Shown here: positions 1 to 5,586 of the stretch, one piece after another
How positions within the stretch are numbered: position 1 is the stretch's first letter
Layout: every line of letters begins with the position of its first letter
Source: Planctomycetaceae bacterium
GTDB lineage: Bacteria; Planctomycetota; Planctomycetia; Planctomycetales; Planctomycetaceae
Length of the DNA stretch: 5,586 nucleotides
Direction of reading: 5' to 3'
Assembly (NCBI GenBank): GCA_020426425.1
Contig: JAGQQB010000254.1
Span: 1 to 5,586 of the forward strand
The notes under the pieces: generated by a model
The model's database searches: none
The model's input: only the letters and a program-made list of their open reading frames with translations
Told to the model about the DNA's origin: nothing
Position numbers and translations under genes: made by a program

Positions 1-7
1 TCCAGTT

Positions 8-42
8 CGACCCTCTCGACGCCTCCTGTGTCGGGAGGGTCG
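8..42 (+). terminator. Strong stem-loop, probable terminator of a gene to the left
   Basis: Bases 8-20 pair with 30-42 to form a 13-bp stem (12 Watson-Crick pairs plus one G-U at 16/34) around a 9-nt loop. The 3' side is followed by a short T-rich stretch ending in TTT at 48-50. The G-U pair forms only in the + strand RNA, where the minus strand would have an A-C mismatch, so a + strand transcript is favoured. The T-tract is weak for a classical intrinsic terminator. An RNA-processing or mRNA-stability element is an alternative. The gene it would serve lies outside the window. Confidence 0.5.
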
Positions 43-98
43 CTGTGTTTCCAGTCCGTCAAGCACGGCCAATGTGTCGGTATGCTTGCCCATCAGCG

Positions 99-119
99 AT
101 CAATCATCAATCATCAATC
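99..119. repeat. Three tandem copies of a 7-bp unit (ATCAATC)
   Basis: Three exact, uninterrupted copies of ATCAATC lie between the left stem-loop and the pgpA start, about 48 bp before its GTG. A C-rich tract (CACTCCCC, 126-133) follows on the + strand. The same arrangement, with different repeat units, occurs in two other gaps of this window. No function can be assigned. Confidence 0.75.
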
Positions 120-167
120 GATCTTCACTCCCCACTTTGATGTTCAACTGTTGATAAGACATCGCCC

Positions 168-674
168 GTGATCGAGAACGCTGTCTCGCCTGCACGTGTT
201 CCCCCCCGTCCGAATGCCACTTGGATCGTTTGGCTGGCCGAAGGGTGCGGACTCGGACGCGCACAGCAGGCGCCGGGCACCTGGGGAAGTCTGCTGGGGC
301 TGCCGTTGGTATGGCTACTGCAGTTGTCCCCATGGCCAGAATGGACCTGTGGAATCGCGGCGGTGGGGATGTTTCTTATTGGCATTCCTGTGTGTGCGGC
401 AGGCATGCGGTACTATCAGAAGCCGGATCCTGGGCACGTTGTGTTCGATGAGATCGCTGCGTTCCCAATCGTCTTCTTGCTCGTGCCACTCAATTGGTGG
501 TCGGCGCCATTGGGGTTCGGACTGTTCCGGCTGTTCGACATCGCCAAACCCTGGCCGATCAGTCGCGCGGAACGGATTCCTGGAGCGACGGGCGTGATGG
601 CTGATGACACCATTGCCGGTCTTCTCGCCGCGATTCCGCTTACTCTGCTTTACTTGTGGCTGTTGGCGAATTGA
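168..674 (+). CDS. pgpA: Phosphatidylglycerophosphatase A (PgpA)
   Basis: A 168-residue inner-membrane phosphatase that removes the terminal phosphate of phosphatidylglycerophosphate to give phosphatidylglycerol, the last step of that branch of phospholipid synthesis. The family motifs appear in order: APGTWGSL (35-42), DPGHVVFDEIAAF (87-99, with the conserved acidic DE pair), FRLFDIAKPWP (120-130) and GATGVMADDTIAG (139-151, with the DD pair). Hydrophobic stretches near 42-53, 60-78, 98-120 and 149-167 fit the membrane topology, and the length is typical. The start is GTG: an in-frame stop at 138-140 leaves it as the only sensible start before the conserved region. No clear Shine-Dalgarno precedes it. 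An 11-bp palindrome (TCAAC-T-GTTGA, 144-154) lies just upstream, with unknown meaning. One departure from the E. coli-type motif is Ala-Ala after DEI where a Gly is common, which should be tolerated. The 3' end overlaps the convergent small membrane protein gene by 35 bp. Confidence 0.93.
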   Translation: MIENAVSPARVPPRPNATWIVWLAEGCGLGRAQQAPGTWGSLLGLPLVWLLQLSPWPEWTCGIAAVGMFLIGIPVCAAGMRYYQKPDPGHVVFDEIAAFPIVFLLVPLNWWSAPLGFGLFRLFDIAKPWPISRAERIPGATGVMADDTIAGLLAAIPLTLLYLWLLAN

Positions 675-990
675 GTTTGCGTTGGTCAGCCAACTCCCGC
701 TGTTTCTTGAGCGTCGCTCGGCGATCGAGCGTCATGGCCAAGACACACAAGAAGGCGACGATGCCGGTCTCTATGAAAATGATCGTCGCACCGTGACGAT
801 TCATCAGTTGATTCAGTGGCGCCGCAGGATCGCCAATACTCGCGACGCACCACATGAGCAGCGTGACACAGAACACAAACCCGGATACTGTGACCGGCAG
901 AAAGTAATGCCGCCCCGGATCGGTCTGATCGAGATCAACCGGGTCCGTCTGGGGCTCATCGGGCGGCGGGTTATGTGATGACTCAGTCAT
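640..990 (-). CDS. Small two-helix membrane protein, function unknown
   Basis: I do not recognise this 116-residue protein. Residues 1-28 are polar and rich in Pro and Asp (PPPDEPQTDPVDLDQTDP). Two hydrophobic helices follow at about 30-52 and 68-88. The loop between them contains the ordered-looking stretch PLNQLMNRHGATIIFIETG (58-76). The tail, 89-116, is highly charged (RRATLKKQRELADQRK) and probably cytoplasmic, possibly a short helix. I chose the ATG at 988-990. A TTG at 1045-1047, overlapping the kinase stop as TTGA, would add 19 residues of low-quality sequence and is less likely. Neither start has a clear Shine-Dalgarno. The gene lies 53 bp downstream of the membrane kinase on the same strand, so co-transcription is plausible, although a stem-loop at the kinase end may reduce it. 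It could be an accessory of the kinase, which is inference only. It overlaps pgpA tail to tail. Confidence 0.75.
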   Translation of the reverse strand: MTESSHNPPPDEPQTDPVDLDQTDPGRHYFLPVTVSGFVFCVTLLMWCVASIGDPAAPLNQLMNRHGATIIFIETGIVAFLCVLAMTLDRRATLKKQRELADQRKLNSPTATSKAE

Positions 991-1043
991 GGGCGGATCG
1001 CAATTGCTCTCATCCCTGGAATGGCACGGTGGGAACCTGTCGT

Positions 1044-2678
1044 TCAAAGCTGCTGCATCGTACGGCGATGCAGCAGGTCACGAATCTGTCGCACCAGGGA
1101 GGCGACAATTCCGCCGACCACGAGCAGTTCGCCGACGACGATGAAGGGATAGTGTGGCGGAATTCCGGTCGCACCGCGAATCGTCAGCAGGACCAGGTAC
1201 GCCGCACAAGATGCTCCGGTCATCATCCAGACCAGACTGGGCTGATACCAAAACGAGGCCGCGACAATCAGTAGAGAATAACCCACCGCGAGCGATTCGA
1301 CTGGTCCTTCGGCGAAGCTGACCGCTGTTGTGAAGATGGCGACATCGATCAATACCCAGATGCCACGCACCAGTCGCGGATACAAATCGTGCGTGAGCAT
1401 GCGCTGCAAGCCGACGCACGTCAACGTCCACACCAGCAGGGCCGACATCACCGGAATGTACGGTGCTCGACGTTCGGTTGCGTTGAACTCTGCCCAGGAG
1501 AGGATCAGCGCCAGGACCAGGAAACCGACCAACCGGGCCACCAGGGCCGGTTCACGACGCACCCAGCGCTGAAACTGACTCAGCCAATCGAGTGCCGGCA
1601 GTTGGATCGGTTCGCGTTCCAGATACCGTCGCAAGTCGTCGGCGAGCGCAGCCGCCGATGGGTACCGATCCGTCGGCGAACGTTCGAGGCAGCGCAGGCA
1701 GATCTGTTCCAGTTCGCGTGGTATCGACCGTTTGAGTCGCCTTGGTGGAATCGGTTCGGAGTCGCGTAAGCGCAGTAACTGATCCAGCGGACTTGCCTCA
1801 GCGTACGGTGGGCGTCCTGTGAGCAACTCGTAGAAGATGGCTCCGAGACTGTAGATATCGCACGCGGCGGCGGGCGGCTGACCATCACCCCATGCCTGTT
1901 CCGGAGCCATGTATGCCGGCGTGCCGACAATCATGCCGCTGGCGGTTCCAGTTTCGTCCTGATCGAACGCCTTGGCGAGCCCAAAGTCGGTGACATACGG
2001 GATGCCTTCACGGTCGAGCAGGATGTTCGCCGGTTTCAAGTCCCGATGAATGATTCCCTCATGGTGCAGATAGTCGACCGCGAGTGCAATCTGATGCAGC
2101 ATGCGGACGGCTTCATCGGGCGCGAACGCATGTGAACGCAACTGATCGGCCAGACTGCCGCCGAGCATGTGCTGCATCGCCAGATAGTGAATCCCGTCCT
2201 GTTCACCGACATCATGCACACGCACGATGTTGGGATGCTGCAGCCCAGCCGCCGCGCGTGCTTCGCGATAGAATCGGTGCACTTCAGCGTCAGAGGCCCA
2301 CTCGCTCGACCGAATCAGTTTGACCGCGAATGTCGCCTTCAGTGACACATGCCGAGCACGATAGACAACCCCCATGCCGCCGCGCCCGAGCTCTTCTTCC
2401 AGCTCATACGGCCCGAGCGACCGCAGCGCGCGAATGGACGAGTTGCCGGGTGGCGACGGTCCACGGACATACCGCGTTTCCGGATCAGTGGACCGATCAG
2501 ACAGGTCCTCTAACGAAGCCATGCACCGCAGCATCCCCGGCAACTCAGGATGTCGCTGCAGGACATCACGCGGCAACAGTACCGAAAACCGCTGCTCCGG
2601 CTCCTTCGCCACCAGCGGCGCATACTGTTCGAGCAGATCGAACAGTTCCGCATCTTCAGGGCTGAGATCTTCAGACAT
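1044..2678 (-). CDS. Membrane Hanks-type Ser/Thr protein kinase with six-helix C-terminal domain
   Basis: This 544-residue protein transfers phosphate from ATP to Ser/Thr of target proteins and sits in the cytoplasmic membrane. Residues 1-89 are an acidic N-terminal extension (SEDLSPEDAELFDLLEQY). The kinase domain spans about 90-355 and all catalytic elements are present: glycine loop GRGGMGVVY (98-106), ATP-binding Lys120 in AVK, Glu139 in FYREA, catalytic loop HRDLKPAN (211-218, Asp213), DFG (231-233) and activation-segment end GTPAYMAPE (252-260). It is therefore predicted active. The C-terminal part has six hydrophobic helices, near 380-397, 404-423, 437-455, 462-477, 480-500 and 510-528, with an Arg-rich tail (RQIRDLLHRR). 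An even helix number puts both ends in the cytoplasm. Substrate and signal are unknown. I chose the ATG at 2676-2678. A GTG at 2736-2738 in the same frame would add 20 residues (including FNASTLQRFN) read from a tandem repeat, probably not protein, although a GGGGA lies at a possible ribosome-binding distance. Confidence 0.92.
   Translation of the reverse strand: MSEDLSPEDAELFDLLEQYAPLVAKEPEQRFSVLLPRDVLQRHPELPGMLRCMASLEDLSDRSTDPETRYVRGPSPPGNSSIRALRSLGPYELEEELGRGGMGVVYRARHVSLKATFAVKLIRSSEWASDAEVHRFYREARAAAGLQHPNIVRVHDVGEQDGIHYLAMQHMLGGSLADQLRSHAFAPDEAVRMLHQIALAVDYLHHEGIIHRDLKPANILLDREGIPYVTDFGLAKAFDQDETGTASGMIVGTPAYMAPEQAWGDGQPPAAACDIYSLGAIFYELLTGRPPYAEASPLDQLLRLRDSEPIPPRRLKRSIPRELEQICLRCLERSPTDRYPSAAALADDLRRYLEREPIQLPALDWLSQFQRWVRREPALVARLVGFLVLALILSWAEFNATERRAPYIPVMSALLVWTLTCVGLQRMLTHDLYPRLVRGIWVLIDVAIFTTAVSFAEGPVESLAVGYSLLIVAASFWYQPSLVWMMTGASCAAYLVLLTIRGATGIPPHYPFIVVGELLVVGGIVASLVRQIRDLLHRRTMQQL
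1050..1076 (-). other. Perfect 11-bp stem-loop at the end of the kinase gene
   Basis: Bases 1050-1060 are an exact inverted repeat of 1066-1076, with a 5-nt loop. In the minus-strand mRNA this hairpin covers the codons for the last residues of the kinase (LLHRRTMQQ) and ends 3 nt before the TGA stop. It is followed by CTTTGA, only a short T-run. It could be a weak intrinsic terminator or attenuator between the kinase and the small membrane protein gene, an mRNA 3'-stability element, or a device acting on translation termination. The structure is seen directly and the function is inferred. Confidence 0.6.
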
Positions 2679-2710
2679 GTTGAAGCGTTGAAGCGTTGAG
2701 GCGTTGAACG
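2679..2710. repeat. Four tandem copies of an 8-bp unit (GTTGAAGC), directly before the kinase ATG
   Basis: The units on the + strand are GTTGAAGC, GTTGAAGC, GTTGAGGC and GTTGAACG, without gaps. The first is directly adjacent to the kinase ATG (2676-2678), so the repeat occupies the position where a ribosome-binding site would be. In the kinase reading frame it would read FNASTLQRFN, a string I recall seeing at doubtful N-termini of planctomycete and verrucomicrobial gene models (from memory, not searched). A C-rich tract, CACTCCC, lies at 2736-2742. The repeat supports starting the kinase downstream of it. Confidence 0.8.
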
Positions 2711-2754
2711 GGATCGACTTGAATTCGATGCTCTCCACTCCCGATTCCCCACGC

Positions 2755-4614
2755 CTAGCCTAACAGGACCCTTTCCTGGGGATACTCATACCGAATCGCA
2801 GGGGCCTCGCCCGCCAGTGCCAGCAGCAAGGTGAGTGGACCCACACGGCCCAGGAACATCGCGAAAATGACCACCAGCCGCGATGCGTGGGAGAGTGACT
2901 TCGTGGTCGAGATGCTCGTTCCATCGGGCATTTCGACAGAGGTCGAGACGCCGACCGTTCCCACGGCGCTGGTCGCTTCAAACATGTGGTCGAGCAACCG
3001 TTCGGGCTGATCTTCGATCATGACAATCAGAATCGTGGTTGCCATGATGGACATCACTGTGACGAACAAGATCGCGAGTGCACGGTTCACGGTCACCGAC
3101 GGAATCGAACGGCCGCCCGCTTCGACATGGTCCCGTCCGCGCATCACGCTGATCATTCCGAGCGCTGCAATCGCCATAACGACTGTCTTCACTCCGCCCC
3201 CCGTCGAACCGGGCGACGCTCCGACCACCATGAGCATGATTGCTAGCAGTTTCGTCGCGGGCGTGAGGTCCCCCAGTTCCACGGTGTTGAACCCTGCCGT
3301 GCGAAACGTGACCGCTTGAAACCACGCGTCGGCCAGACTGATGGGGGTCTCCGTTTCGGTCCGCACTCGCTCCAACCCCAGAATCGTCAGCGTGCCAAAC
3401 ACGAGCAGCAAGAGGGTCGTGGTAATCACCAATCGTGAGGTGAGGGTCAGCCGGACTCGCTTCTCAGGTTCGTCAAAGGGGGACTTCACCGAGCGTCGCA
3501 GAAACGAGGTCAGACACATCAGCACGTTGTACAGCACGGCGAAACCGAGTCCGCCGATGATGATCAACCCGGCCAACACACCGCTCACCGTCCAGCGATC
3601 TCCCATGCCAACGAAGCTGTTGTCGGTCAGGGCGAACCCGGCGTTGCAGAACGCGCTCACGGCGTGAAACAACGACTGAAACAACCGTTCCGGCCAGGGC
3701 ATGCCAGCAAAATGCGGCCACAGCATGATCGTACCCAGCAGTTCGATCGCGAAGGTAAAGCTAAGGATCGCCACCACGAGCTTACGCACATCACCCAGCG
3801 CTTCGGTGGCAAGCAAATCGCGAATTGTTGCGACCTCCGACACCCGGGCCGAGCGACCGGCGATCACGGCGAAGAATGCACCAAACGTCATGATTCCCAG
3901 TCCGCCAATCTGGAACAGCACCAGGATCACGCATTGTCCCACCCGGCTCCAGTAGACGCCGGTATCTTCCACAACCAGTCCGGTGACGCAACTGGCACTG
4001 GTCGCGGTGAACAGGGCCGTCATAAAGGGAGCAGACTCACTTCCTGGCAGATCAGGATTCTGTACGCGCGAAATCGGCAGCATCAGAATTGCCGTCCCGA
4101 CCGCGATCAACAGAAAGAACGACAGCAGCAGCAGGTACGCCGGACTGATGGTCCCCGACGCCGCTTTGCGGACGCCAATGAAGAAACCGATGAGCGCATA
4201 TGCCGCCAGCACGGCTTCTGAGACATACACCCACGCCGTCCAGACCTGTCCGGCCATGCCCCAACCCATGGCGTCGTTGACCAATGGTGCCATCAGACCG
4301 CCCACGACGAGACCGACAATCCACAAGGCAACGGTCGCCACGGAATGCAAATGCCGCATGGCGAACGATTGCCGCGCGAGGCTCCAGCGGAAGCGAATCG
4401 CCAATGCGATGGAGATCGTCAGCAGGCAACCGACCACCGTGAGCGCGGCTCCCAGCGGGAGCATCCGGGAGGGATTGAGTCCGTGCCCAACGACAATTGC
4501 CGTCACACCCAAGAATTGGCATATCGCATCGACACGACGCAACCATTGCGCCCGCACGGGATGCAAGGTCGGCTTGGAAAACCAACGGTTCGGAGAATCT
4601 GCCTGAGGATCCAT
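2755..4614 (-). CDS. TrkH/KtrB-family potassium transporter, membrane subunit
   Basis: A 619-residue K+-translocating membrane protein of the Trk/Ktr superfamily. The four selectivity-filter loops, each with the conserved Gly, are visible: TATSASCVTGL (203-213), HAVSAFCNAGF (317-327), QAVTFRTAGFNTV (433-445) and EATSAVGTVGVSTSV (546-560). Other family marks are FQIGGLGIMTF (234-244), the small-residue intramembrane gating loop GASPGSTGGGVKT (465-477), FLGRVGPLTL (587-596) and a KtrB-like C-terminus YPQERVLLG (611-619). About 155 residues with some four extra hydrophobic helices (roughly 28-46, 52-74, 92-112, 124-147) precede the core, making the protein clearly longer than typical KtrB (about 450) or TrkH (about 480). 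Such transporters normally need a cytoplasmic KtrA/TrkA RCK subunit that binds nucleotides. None is in the window. The ATG at 4612-4614 is the only good start, with no clear Shine-Dalgarno. The gene ends 76 bp before the kinase ATG on the same strand. The filter suggests K+ but Na+ use or dependence cannot be excluded. Confidence 0.93.
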   Translation of the reverse strand: MDPQADSPNRWFSKPTLHPVRAQWLRRVDAICQFLGVTAIVVGHGLNPSRMLPLGAALTVVGCLLTISIALAIRFRWSLARQSFAMRHLHSVATVALWIVGLVVGGLMAPLVNDAMGWGMAGQVWTAWVYVSEAVLAAYALIGFFIGVRKAASGTISPAYLLLLSFFLLIAVGTAILMLPISRVQNPDLPGSESAPFMTALFTATSASCVTGLVVEDTGVYWSRVGQCVILVLFQIGGLGIMTFGAFFAVIAGRSARVSEVATIRDLLATEALGDVRKLVVAILSFTFAIELLGTIMLWPHFAGMPWPERLFQSLFHAVSAFCNAGFALTDNSFVGMGDRWTVSGVLAGLIIIGGLGFAVLYNVLMCLTSFLRRSVKSPFDEPEKRVRLTLTSRLVITTTLLLLVFGTLTILGLERVRTETETPISLADAWFQAVTFRTAGFNTVELGDLTPATKLLAIMLMVVGASPGSTGGGVKTVVMAIAALGMISVMRGRDHVEAGGRSIPSVTVNRALAILFVTVMSIMATTILIVMIEDQPERLLDHMFEATSAVGTVGVSTSVEMPDGTSISTTKSLSHASRLVVIFAMFLGRVGPLTLLLALAGEAPAIRYEYPQERVLLG

Positions 4615-4676
4615 TGCGGGATGCTATGCAAGATTGCCATCGAACAGAAGAGGAGGCCGGACAGGGGATCACGGGA

Positions 4677-4696
4677 GGATTCGGATTCAGGATTCA
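4677..4696. repeat. Tandem 7-bp repeat (GGATTCA), about three copies
   Basis: GGATTC is followed by two exact GGATTCA units, in the gap between glpK and the K+ transporter gene (minus-strand reading TGAATCC). A C-rich tract, CACTTCCCCC then TCACCCC, follows on the + strand at 4707-4723 and runs into the glpK stop codon and its last codons. This is the third repeat-plus-C-tract in the window. Confidence 0.7.
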
Positions 4697-4714
4697 GGGA
4701 AGGTGCCACTTCCC
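4697..4714 (-). other. Short stem-loop just after the glpK stop
   Basis: GGGAAG (4697-4702) pairs with CTTCCC (4709-4714), a 6-bp stem with a 6-nt loop, starting 2 nt after the glpK stop on the minus strand. No T-run follows; the next bases are the TGAATCC repeat. It may be a weak pause or processing site between glpK and the transporter gene, or only a by-product of the purine-rich sequence here. Confidence 0.25.
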
Positions 4715-4716
4715 CC

Positions 4717-5586
4717 TCACCCCTTGCCCTTCACCTCCAACCAACCCCGGCAGCGTTCAACTGCGCGATGCCATTGGTGCATGCGTGATTGACGTTCGGT
4801 GTCCGACATCTTCGGATCGAAGCGGCGGTCTTCCCGACGGGTTGCCTGAAGTTCGACGAGGCTACCCCAGAGGCCAATCGATAACCCCGCCAGAGCCGCC
4901 GCACCAAATGCGGTGGTCTCCTGCAACGCCGGACGGATGACCGGGACGCCAAGCAAGTCCGCCTGAAACTGGAGCAGTGCGTCATTCACCGTCGCCCCGC
5001 CATCAACCCGAAGCTCGCGCAGCGCTCCGCCCGCATCTTGCTGCATTGCCGTCAGGACATCAGCGCTTTGATATGCCATCGCCTCGACCGCCGCCCGGGC
5101 GATGTGGGCTGCGGTCGTGCCGCGCGTCATTCCGATCAGCAGGCCCCGCGCATCGGGATCCCAGTACGGTGCCCCCAGGCCGATGAACGCCGGGACCAGA
5201 TAGACTCCCTCACTACTTGTCACCTGTGCGGCCAAGGCTTCCACATCCTCTGATCGTTCAATCAGCCCTAGTCCATCACGGAGCCACTGCACTGCCGCAC
5301 CGGCCACGAAAACCGAACCTTCCAGGCAGTAGGTCACCTTGCCTCCAATGCTCCAGCCGACCGTGGTCAGCAGACCATTCTGCGAGAGGACCGGCTGGTC
5401 GCCCGTGTTCATCAGCATGAAGCAACCGGTCCCATAAGTATTCTTGGCCGAACCAGGCTCAAAGCAGCCTTGCCCAAAGGTGGCAGCCTGCTGGTCGCCG
5501 GCAATCCCGGCAATCTTGATGGGCTCACCAAACAGTTGGGGATCGGTCTCGCCGTAGACTTCGCTGGAACTCTTCACTTCCGGAAG
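4717..5586 (-). CDS. glpK: Glycerol kinase (GlpK), C-terminal part; 5' end outside the window
   Basis: This is the last 289 residues of a cytoplasmic FGGY-family kinase that makes sn-glycerol-3-phosphate from glycerol and ATP, feeding glycolysis and phospholipid synthesis. The frame is open to the window edge: the first visible residues are LPEVKSSSEVYG, and the GTG at 5575-5577 is an internal Val, not a start. Roughly 210-220 N-terminal residues are missing, since the family is about 500 long. Near-exact family motifs in order are IAGIAGDQQAATFGQ, AKNTYGTGCFMLMNTG (the phosphate-binding region), NGLLTTVGW, LEGSVFVAGAAVQWLRD, VPAFIGLGAPYWDPDARG, the FGGY signature region GLLIGMTRGTTAAHIARAAVEA, LRVDGGATVNDALLQFQADLLGVPV and ETTAFGAAALAGLSIGLW. 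These separate glycerol kinase from other FGGY sugar kinases. The C-terminus, ending WLEVKGKG, is encoded in a repetitive purine-rich tract and may be lineage-specific. The downstream gene is the K+ transporter, 102 bp away. No glpF or glpD is visible here. Confidence 0.95.
   Translation of the reverse strand, partial: LPEVKSSSEVYGETDPQLFGEPIKIAGIAGDQQAATFGQGCFEPGSAKNTYGTGCFMLMNTGDQPVLSQNGLLTTVGWSIGGKVTYCLEGSVFVAGAAVQWLRDGLGLIERSEDVEALAAQVTSSEGVYLVPAFIGLGAPYWDPDARGLLIGMTRGTTAAHIARAAVEAMAYQSADVLTAMQQDAGGALRELRVDGGATVNDALLQFQADLLGVPVIRPALQETTAFGAAALAGLSIGLWGSLVELQATRREDRRFDPKMSDTERQSRMHQWHRAVERCRGWLEVKGKG

Noticed and set aside
1..26. tRNA 3' end suggested by GTTCGA followed by GACGCCTCC
   Set aside because: The five bases before TTCGA do not pair with the expected T-stem bases after the loop (only two of five pair), and the same bases form the 13-bp stem-loop instead.
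1..171. Open frame from the left edge ending at TGA 169-171, overlapping the pgpA GTG as GTGA, possibly the tail of an upstream coupled gene
   Set aside because: It would translate through the strong stem-loop and the 7-bp tandem repeat, giving sequence such as RSIINHQSI with no protein character. All three + strand frames are open for more than 130 bases here, so openness is not evidence. More sequence to the left would settle it.
662..694. Hairpin after pgpA (GTTGG-TCAG-CCAAC at 681-694, or GTTGGC 662-667 with GCCAAC 689-694) as a terminator
   Set aside because: The stems are only 5-6 bp, the two alternatives exclude each other, no T-run follows directly, and the bases lie inside the opposite-strand coding region.
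604..978. Plus-strand open frame of 124 codons opposite the small membrane protein gene
   Set aside because: Its translation is Arg/His/Gln-rich with no hydrophobic order or motif, while the minus-strand frame encodes two clear membrane helices.
3664..4606. Long plus-strand open frames (185 and 207 codons) opposite the K+ transporter
   Set aside because: They are antisense shadows of a clear transporter gene, low-complexity and rich in Arg, Gln, His and Thr, with no recognisable domain.
4052..4672. Minus-strand open frame of 206 codons overlapping the start of the transporter gene, a possible alternative start or frameshift
   Set aside because: It is in a different frame and lacks membrane character. 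The transporter frame is intact from its ATG through all four filter loops, so no frameshift is needed.
5575..5577. GTG as the start of a short 286-residue glycerol kinase
   Set aside because: The frame continues upstream to the window edge with LPEV, matching the interior of glycerol kinases, so the gene is cut by the window rather than truncated.

Overview
The window looks like ordinary chromosomal DNA of a Planctomycetota-type bacterium. The reasons are a Hanks-type Ser/Thr kinase with a membrane-embedded C-terminal half, start codons with no clear Shine-Dalgarno sequence, and short 7-8 bp tandem repeats between genes. This assignment is an inference from gene style. No rRNA, tRNA or other marker gene is present to confirm it. 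All five coding regions are intact, except that glpK runs off the right edge.

Layout, left to right. Positions 1-167 hold no convincing gene. They contain a strong stem-loop (8-42), probably the terminator of a gene to the left, and a 7-bp tandem repeat (99-119). pgpA (168-674, +) encodes phosphatidylglycerophosphatase A. Its 3' end overlaps by 35 bp, tail to tail, with a small two-helix membrane protein gene (640-990, -). The rest of the window is one minus-strand run. In transcription order it is glpK (C-terminal 289 residues, 4717-5586), a TrkH/KtrB-family K+ transporter (2755-4614), a membrane Ser/Thr kinase (1044-2678) and the small membrane protein.

The four minus-strand genes are separated by about 100, 76 and 53 bp, so they may be co-transcribed, but no operon-wide logic is obvious. 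Glycerol kinase makes glycerol-3-phosphate and PgpA finishes phosphatidylglycerol, so both ends of the window touch glycerophospholipid metabolism. They are on opposite strands, and this may be coincidence. The K+ transporter has no KtrA/TrkA-type gating subunit in the window. The neighbouring kinase could sense a membrane or ionic signal, but nothing in the sequence proves a link.

The most unusual signals are non-coding. Three intergenic gaps each carry a different 7-8 bp tandem repeat followed, always on the + strand, by a C-rich CACTCCC-like tract. A perfect 11-bp stem-loop forms the last codons of the kinase gene. At protein level, the most interesting point is the kinase's six-helix C-terminal part, which resembles the membrane sensor part of PilS-type histidine kinases. 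I found no CRISPR array, transposon, phage gene, defence system or clear new multi-gene system.
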